Positions 22,856 through 27,302 of a stretch of 27,302 nt of DNA are shown piece by piece (the stretch's first letter is position 1; each line of letters starts with the position of its first letter). This DNA comes from DYHD01 sp037445375. Its GTDB lineage: Bacteria; Nitrospirota; Thermodesulfovibrionia; Thermodesulfovibrionales; Dissulfurispiraceae. A program made the position numbers and the translations under genes. The stretch spans positions 1-27,302 of the forward strand of contig JBBIKS010000028.1 in assembly GCA_037445375.1 (NCBI GenBank). The letters run 5' to 3'. Under the pieces are notes generated by a model. That model made no database searches and had not been told where the DNA came from. It saw nothing but the letters and a program-made list of their open reading frames with translations.

Positions 22856-24355
22856 ATGGAAAAAAGCAGTGTAATATCAAGTTTAATAAACGGTATTGAT
22901 TGGGACAGCTCAAACTGGGCAAAGATAAAAGAAAGGATTCTGGATGTAAACAAAAGAATTGATGAATCAATGGAGATAGAGGCGCTGCTTACGGGATTTA
23001 ACGGCGAATATATCCCCGCAGGTCCGTCAGGTCTCATCACAAGGGGCAGGGACGATGTGCTTCCGACTGGAAGGAACTTTTATTCGCTCGACCCTCAAAG
23101 GATTCCAACAAAGGCGGCATGGAAAGTTGGACAAAAACTTGCCGCAGCCGTCATCCAAAAGCACTTGAAAGAAGAAGGCAGATATCCCGAAAATATCGCA
23201 TTCTACTGGATGTGTACTGACATTATGTGGTCGGATGGGGAAGGGATGGCGCAAATGATGTATCTGCTGGGCGTTGAGCCTATATGGCTTTCAAATGGAA
23301 GGGTCAAAGGATTTAAAGTGATGCCACTGAGAGAACTGGGACGTCCAAGAATTGATGTTACAGTCAAAGTTTCTGGGATTACAAGGGACAACTTCCCCAA
23401 TTGCATTGAACTGATTGATGAGGCTGTTCAGGCTGTAGCCGCACTCGATGAGCCGGCTGAGATGAACTATGTGAGGAAACATACACTCGCCCGGATTGAT
23501 TGCAATATGATTTCAAAAGAGATATGGCGGGATGCCACATTGCGTCTTTTTTCATCAAAGCCTGGCACCTACATGGCAGGACCAGAGCTTGCTGTCTATG
23601 CATCCGCATGGAAGACGGAAAAAGATCTGTCGGATATCTTTGTGTACTGGAACGGCTATGCCTACGGGAAAGGCGTATTCGGCACAGAGAAACATAAACA
23701 GCTTACAGAGAACCTGAAAACAGTGGATGTTACCTACAATAAGGTTGTAACGGATGAATATGACCTTTTCGGGTGCTGCTGCTATTTCGGAAATCATGGA
23801 GGCATGGCAGCGGCTGCTAAAACTTACTCAGGTAAAGAAGTCCGCAATTACTATGGAGACACAAGAGAGCCAGAACATGTTGAGGTAAGAGACCTTGCGG
23901 ATGAAATACGCAGGGTTGTAAGGACAAAACTCCTGAATCCGAAATGGATCGAGGGTATGAAAAGGCACGGATACAAAGGCGCCGGAGATATATCTAAGAG
24001 GATAGGCAGGGTTTACGGCTGGGAGGCGACTACAAAAGAGGTTGACGACTGGATATTTGATGATATAGTGCGCACATTCATGATGAATGAAGAAAACCGG
24101 AAATTCTTTGAGGACAACAATCCATGGGCGATGGAAGAGATTGCGCGGAGACTGATTGAAGCAGTAGAGCGCAATCTCTGGGAGCCGGCTTCTGATGTCA
24201 AAGAGGCGTTGAAGGAAATTTATCTTGAGATCGAAGGATGGATTGAAGGTCGCATGGGGGATGTAAGAGGAGAATTCCAAGGAGGCAGCATCGATATCAT
24301 CACAAAGGATGAAGTTGAATCATGGAAAAAGAAAATGGAGGGCGTTCTGAAATGA
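22856..24355 (+). CDS. cobN: CobN/BchH-type chelatase large subunit, C-terminal part
   Basis: A 499-aa protein matching the C-terminal third of CobN. It has TGFNGEYIPAGPSG, LPTGRNFYSLDPQRIPT (residues 69-85), ELGRPRIDVTVKVSGITRDN, GNHGGMAAAAKT, NPKWIEGMKRHGYKGA and a NPWAMEEIARRLIEA-like end, all in family order. I chose ATG 22856 because AAAGGAGG (about 22839-22846) sits 9 bases upstream; the earlier TTG 22847 is too close to that site. Together with the upstream gene it gives about 1310 residues, the usual full CobN length. Clean stop, spacer and strong ribosome-binding site show a genuine gene split and not a sequencing frameshift. A Cys triplet (307-309, FGCCCYFG) is notable. Its stop overlaps the ChlI-type gene as ATGA. 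Confidence 0.85.
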   Translation: MEKSSVISSLINGIDWDSSNWAKIKERILDVNKRIDESMEIEALLTGFNGEYIPAGPSGLITRGRDDVLPTGRNFYSLDPQRIPTKAAWKVGQKLAAAVIQKHLKEEGRYPENIAFYWMCTDIMWSDGEGMAQMMYLLGVEPIWLSNGRVKGFKVMPLRELGRPRIDVTVKVSGITRDNFPNCIELIDEAVQAVAALDEPAEMNYVRKHTLARIDCNMISKEIWRDATLRLFSSKPGTYMAGPELAVYASAWKTEKDLSDIFVYWNGYAYGKGVFGTEKHKQLTENLKTVDVTYNKVVTDEYDLFGCCCYFGNHGGMAAAAKTYSGKEVRNYYGDTREPEHVEVRDLADEIRRVVRTKLLNPKWIEGMKRHGYKGAGDISKRIGRVYGWEATTKEVDDWIFDDIVRTFMMNEENRKFFEDNNPWAMEEIARRLIEAVERNLWEPASDVKEALKEIYLEIEGWIEGRMGDVRGEFQGGSIDIITKDEVESWKKKMEGVLK

Positions 24356-25362
24356 TATTTCCATTTACGGCAATAGTAAACCAAGACAAGATGAAGACGG
24401 CTCTTGTCTTGAACGTGATTGATCCGTCAATAGGCGGGCTTTTAATCATGGGGGAAAAGGGGACAGGAAAAAGCACGGCTGTCCGTGCGCTGGCGGATCT
24501 GCTTCCTGAAATTGAAGCGGTAAAAGACTGCCCGTTTACGTGTGACCCTATGGGAGTGCTCTGCTCCGATTGTAGGGAGATTCTAAAGCGGGACGGTCAT
24601 TTGCATAAAGAGAAGCGGAAGATGCGTGTTGTAGAACTGCCTCTTGGCATTACAGAAGACAGGCTGGTAGGCACACTTGACATCGAGCACGCAATCCGCC
24701 GGGGCGAAAAACAGTTTGATCCCGGCATACTTGCGGATGCAAACCGAAACTTCCTCTATGTGGATGAAGTGAATCTCCTTGAAGACCATATTGTTGATCT
24801 TTTGCTCGACTCGGCTGCAATGGGCGTTAATACTGTCGAGCGTGAAGGGGTCTCATTCGTCCATCCCGCGCGATTCATGCTTGTCGGCACTATGAACCCT
24901 GAAGAAGGGGACCTCCGTCCCCAGCTACTCGACCGTTTCGGGCTTTGTGTAGGAGTTACATCGCTGTATGATAAAGTCCAACGCATCGAGATTCTACGTA
25001 GAAGGGCAGCATTTGACAACGATCAGGACGCATTCCATGCACAATGGGCAGAAGAACAGTTGAAACTGAGCGAGCAGATTTCCACAGCAAGATCAGTTAT
25101 AGGCAGCATCTCGATAGATGACAAGGTGCTCGAAAAGATCGTATCAGTTACTGCTTCTCTTAAACTTGACGGCCACCGCGCAGACATTGTGATGATGAAA
25201 ACAGCACGGGCTCTTGCAGCATTTCGAGGGCTCGAAGCAATTAGCGTTGACGAGATAAGCGACGCAGCATGGTTTGCGCTTCGCCATAGGCTGAAACGAC
25301 TTCCATTTGAGGAGATTGGATCGGAACGCGAAAAAGTCGCTGAGGCATTGGCGCTGATATGA
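24352..25362 (+). CDS. ChlI/BchI-type AAA+ chelatase ATPase
   Basis: A 336-aa AAA+ ATPase that works with ChlD and the CobN large subunit to drive metal insertion. Walker A is GEKGTGKS (34-41), Walker B NFLYVDE (133-139) with the VNLLEDHIVD segment, and the sensor strand is MLVGTMNPEEGDLRPQLLDRFG. A C-x3-C-x6-C-x2-C cluster (60, 64, 71, 74; CPFTCDPMGVLCSDC) could bind a metal or Fe-S centre; photosynthetic BchI lacks it as far as I recall. I chose ATG 24352, which overlaps the previous stop and has GGAGGG 9 bases upstream; a frame extension to 24322 adds ten residues inside the upstream gene and is unlikely. Confidence 0.9.
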   Translation: MIFPFTAIVNQDKMKTALVLNVIDPSIGGLLIMGEKGTGKSTAVRALADLLPEIEAVKDCPFTCDPMGVLCSDCREILKRDGHLHKEKRKMRVVELPLGITEDRLVGTLDIEHAIRRGEKQFDPGILADANRNFLYVDEVNLLEDHIVDLLLDSAAMGVNTVEREGVSFVHPARFMLVGTMNPEEGDLRPQLLDRFGLCVGVTSLYDKVQRIEILRRRAAFDNDQDAFHAQWAEEQLKLSEQISTARSVIGSISIDDKVLEKIVSVTASLKLDGHRADIVMMKTARALAAFRGLEAISVDEISDAAWFALRHRLKRLPFEEIGSEREKVAEALALI

Positions 25363-27188
25363 GATGTTCTGCATTTGTAGGTCATGATGAAGCCAAATTA
25401 GCGATTATTCTGAACGCAATCGAACCGCGCTGCGGAGGTGTGCTTTTCGTCGGCGAGAAGGGATGCGGCAAATCAACCCTTGCCCGTTCGCTCAGAAGCA
25501 TTTTGCCGTCAGGCACTCCATTTATGGAGCTTCCCCTGAATGTTACGGACGAAGCTTTACTTGGCACCATCGCCATTGAGGATACGCTTAGAACCGGATC
25601 CCGTGTTTTTCAGCAGGGCATTTTTTCGCGTGCGCATAAAGGTGTGCTTTTTATAGATGATGTCAACCTGCTTTCACCCGAGATAGTATCATTGATTCTT
25701 GAGGTGCAGGGTCGTAGAGAAAATATTGTTGAGCGGGAGGGTCTCCGAATGAGGCACCCTACATCGTTCATCCTTGTAGCGAGCATGTATCCTGATGAGG
25801 TTGACATTTCTCCTCACTTGCTTGACCGTTTTGGGATGTGCGCAGGATTTGAGAGATTGAATGATACTGCAGAGCGTATAGCCGTTGTTAGGGCAGCTTC
25901 TTCTCAAGACGAGACCGATTCCGATATTACATTAAAAGAACAGATTGAAACGGCGAGAAAAATCCTGCCTGCGGTTTCGGTGAGAGACCGCTTCCTAGAA
26001 TACATTGCGGATATCTGTATGCATTATAATGTCGCAGGCCATCGTGCAGACCTGTATCTTCTTGCAGCTGCAAGAGCGCATGCTGCCCTGAACGGCAATG
26101 GAGAGGTAACAAGAGAAGATATCGATGCAGTTGCTCCTTTGGTACTCATGCACCGGAGACGTGAAATACAGCCGCCCCCTCCGCCTGATCAGCAGGAAGA
26201 TCCACCGCCTCCTCCCGAACACAACCATGAGCCTCCTCCAGATAATCAGCAGGAAGAGCAGCCTGAACCTCCCCAGAACAATTCTGATGAACAGGAGCAT
26301 GATCAACCGCCCAAGCCTCATGAGCTTCCGCCGCAAAAAGAAGAGGTTTTTGTAGTTGGTCAGGCGTTCCGGCTAAAGCGTATCGCCTTCCGCAAGGACA
26401 GACTGGAGAGGGCTGCTTCAGGTCGCAGAACCCGCACACGTGCGCGGAATCGCGGAGGAAGATATGTGAAGAGCATACTCCGTCAGAACCGCGATATTGC
26501 AATCGATGCAACGCTCAGGGCTGCTGCGCCTTTTCAGTTAATCCGTAAAAGAACTGATTTGGTTGTAATCGAAGAAGAAGACTTTCGCTATAAACGGAAG
26601 GAGCGGAAGATGGGGCATCTTGCTATATTTGTCGTAGATGGTTCCGGGTCGATGGGTGTTCATAGGCGGATGGAGGCTGCAAAAGGCGCAATTCAATCAT
26701 TGCTGTTCGACTGTTATCAAAAGCGTGATATGGTGGCGATGATTGTTTTTCGCAAGGATCGCGCAGAGGTTGTTCTTGAACCCACAACAAGCGTTGAACA
26801 TGCTGCGCGCCGTCTCCGGGAAATACCGGTCGGCGGTAAAACTCCGCTTGGCGCAGGCCTCCTTGAGGCATCCTGTCTTTTGGAGCGGGTAAGCAGGAAG
26901 CGGCCGGAGACACGCTTTCTCATCGTTCTCATCACCGATGGACGTGCAAATCAATCTATCACAGACATGCCGCCTGATGAAGAGATTGCGCGTTTGTCCG
27001 CCTTCATGAGCAAACAGCCCGGCATCGATATTGTTGTTATCGATACAGAGGAAAAAGGACGCTTTACGACAATGGATCGTGCTGCATCGATAGCTGCATT
27101 ACTTGGTGCAGATTACCATACAATCGATGACCTAAAAGCAGACTTGCTGATAAATATAGTCATGAATAGCAAGTCAGTTGTATTATAA
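25359..27188 (+). CDS. ChlD/BchD-type chelatase subunit (AAA+ and VWA)
   Basis: A 609-aa protein with three parts. Residues 1 to about 265 are an AAA+ domain with P-loop GEKGCGKS (32-39) and a Walker B variant VLFIDDVN that has Asp where ChlI has Glu, so hydrolysis may be reduced, as is usual for ChlD. From about 272 to 335 there is a Pro/Glu/Gln-rich flexible linker. From about 415 to 600 is a von Willebrand A domain with a MIDAS site DGSGSM (427-432), a GGKTPLG Thr and LITDGRAN. ChlD links ChlI to the large subunit. The ATG overlaps the ChlI stop as ATGA, giving a four-gene operon with coupled translation. Palindromic repeat copy 3 begins 21 bases after its stop. Confidence 0.92.
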   Translation: MRCSAFVGHDEAKLAIILNAIEPRCGGVLFVGEKGCGKSTLARSLRSILPSGTPFMELPLNVTDEALLGTIAIEDTLRTGSRVFQQGIFSRAHKGVLFIDDVNLLSPEIVSLILEVQGRRENIVEREGLRMRHPTSFILVASMYPDEVDISPHLLDRFGMCAGFERLNDTAERIAVVRAASSQDETDSDITLKEQIETARKILPAVSVRDRFLEYIADICMHYNVAGHRADLYLLAAARAHAALNGNGEVTREDIDAVAPLVLMHRRREIQPPPPPDQQEDPPPPPEHNHEPPPDNQQEEQPEPPQNNSDEQEHDQPPKPHELPPQKEEVFVVGQAFRLKRIAFRKDRLERAASGRRTRTRARNRGGRYVKSILRQNRDIAIDATLRAAAPFQLIRKRTDLVVIEEEDFRYKRKERKMGHLAIFVVDGSGSMGVHRRMEAAKGAIQSLLFDCYQKRDMVAMIVFRKDRAEVVLEPTTSVEHAARRLREIPVGGKTPLGAGLLEASCLLERVSRKRPETRFLIVLITDGRANQSITDMPPDEEIARLSAFMSKQPGIDIVVIDTEEKGRFTTMDRAASIAALLGADYHTIDDLKADLLINIVMNSKSVVL

Positions 27189-27208
27189 AAGTTTCCAAAT
27201 AATACGCT

Positions 27209-27302
27209 AAGAAATGCAGGGAATGGGGTCAGGTCTTGTATATTGATATATCGATAGTTTTGTTAAAAGTCGTATTTTTACTGGGATAATATGTCAATAT
27301 AC
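27209..27302. repeat. Palindromic repeat copy 3, cut by window end
   Basis: Identical to 12295-12388 over all 94 visible bases. The left arm is 27225-27251 and the right arm begins at 27289 and is cut off. It closes module 3. Confidence 0.85.

Noticed and set aside
23500..23717. Short alternative-frame ORFs in the CobN C-terminal gene
   Set aside because: They lie inside conserved CobN sequence and have no ribosome-binding site.
6180..27302. CRISPR array from the repeated palindromes
   Set aside because: The three copies are kilobases apart, contain their own spacer as part of the repeat, and there is no regular array or cas gene.

Overview
The window looks like part of the chromosome of a Gram-negative (diderm) anaerobe. 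Three TonB-dependent outer-membrane receptors require an outer membrane. A decayed DUF3786 gene, a cobaltochelatase-type (CobN) chelatase and GGGGTCAGGTCTTG palindromes together suggest Nitrospirota or Desulfobacterota; this placement is inference. All supported genes are on the + strand. I see no rRNA, tRNA, CRISPR array or intact transposase.

The region is a metal or metallo-tetrapyrrole acquisition island in three modules, bounded by copies of one about 100-bp palindromic repeat (near 6170, 12295 and 27209, same orientation). Module 1 (1-6170): a decayed DUF3786 gene, a promoter plus leader RNA ending in a terminator, a class I SAM methyltransferase, TonB receptor 1 and an orphan family 5 (Opp/Dpp/NikA-type) solute-binding lipoprotein. 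Module 2 (6170-12400), clearly AT-richer: TonB receptor 2, a FecB/BtuF-type binding protein, FecCD permease, ATPase and a second methyltransferase that runs into the repeat. Module 3 (12400-27302): a second copy of the promoter and leader RNA, a 5'-truncated binding-protein gene, a second FecCD permease and ATPase, a frameshifted ABC-2 ATPase with its permease, TonB receptor 3, an intact binding protein, a 151-bp MITE-like element, and a four-gene chelatase operon: CobN/BchH-type large subunit split into two ORFs, then ChlI-type and ChlD-type ATPase subunits.

Proposed logic (inference): receptors 2 and 3 take up a metal complex or metallo-tetrapyrrole across the outer membrane, the FecBCD-type importers move it into the cytoplasm, and the CobN/ChlI/ChlD chelatase inserts or removes a metal, with the methyltransferases modifying the ligand or a related tetrapyrrole. 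A CobN-like protein beside a TonB receptor and ABC importer resembles the Bacteroidota hmu (heme) loci, where the CobN homologue is HmuS. Here the large subunit is split, ChlI and ChlD partners are present, and methyltransferases are added. The substrate (heme, cobalamin-type corrinoid, nickel or cobalt complex, other) cannot be decided from sequence alone.
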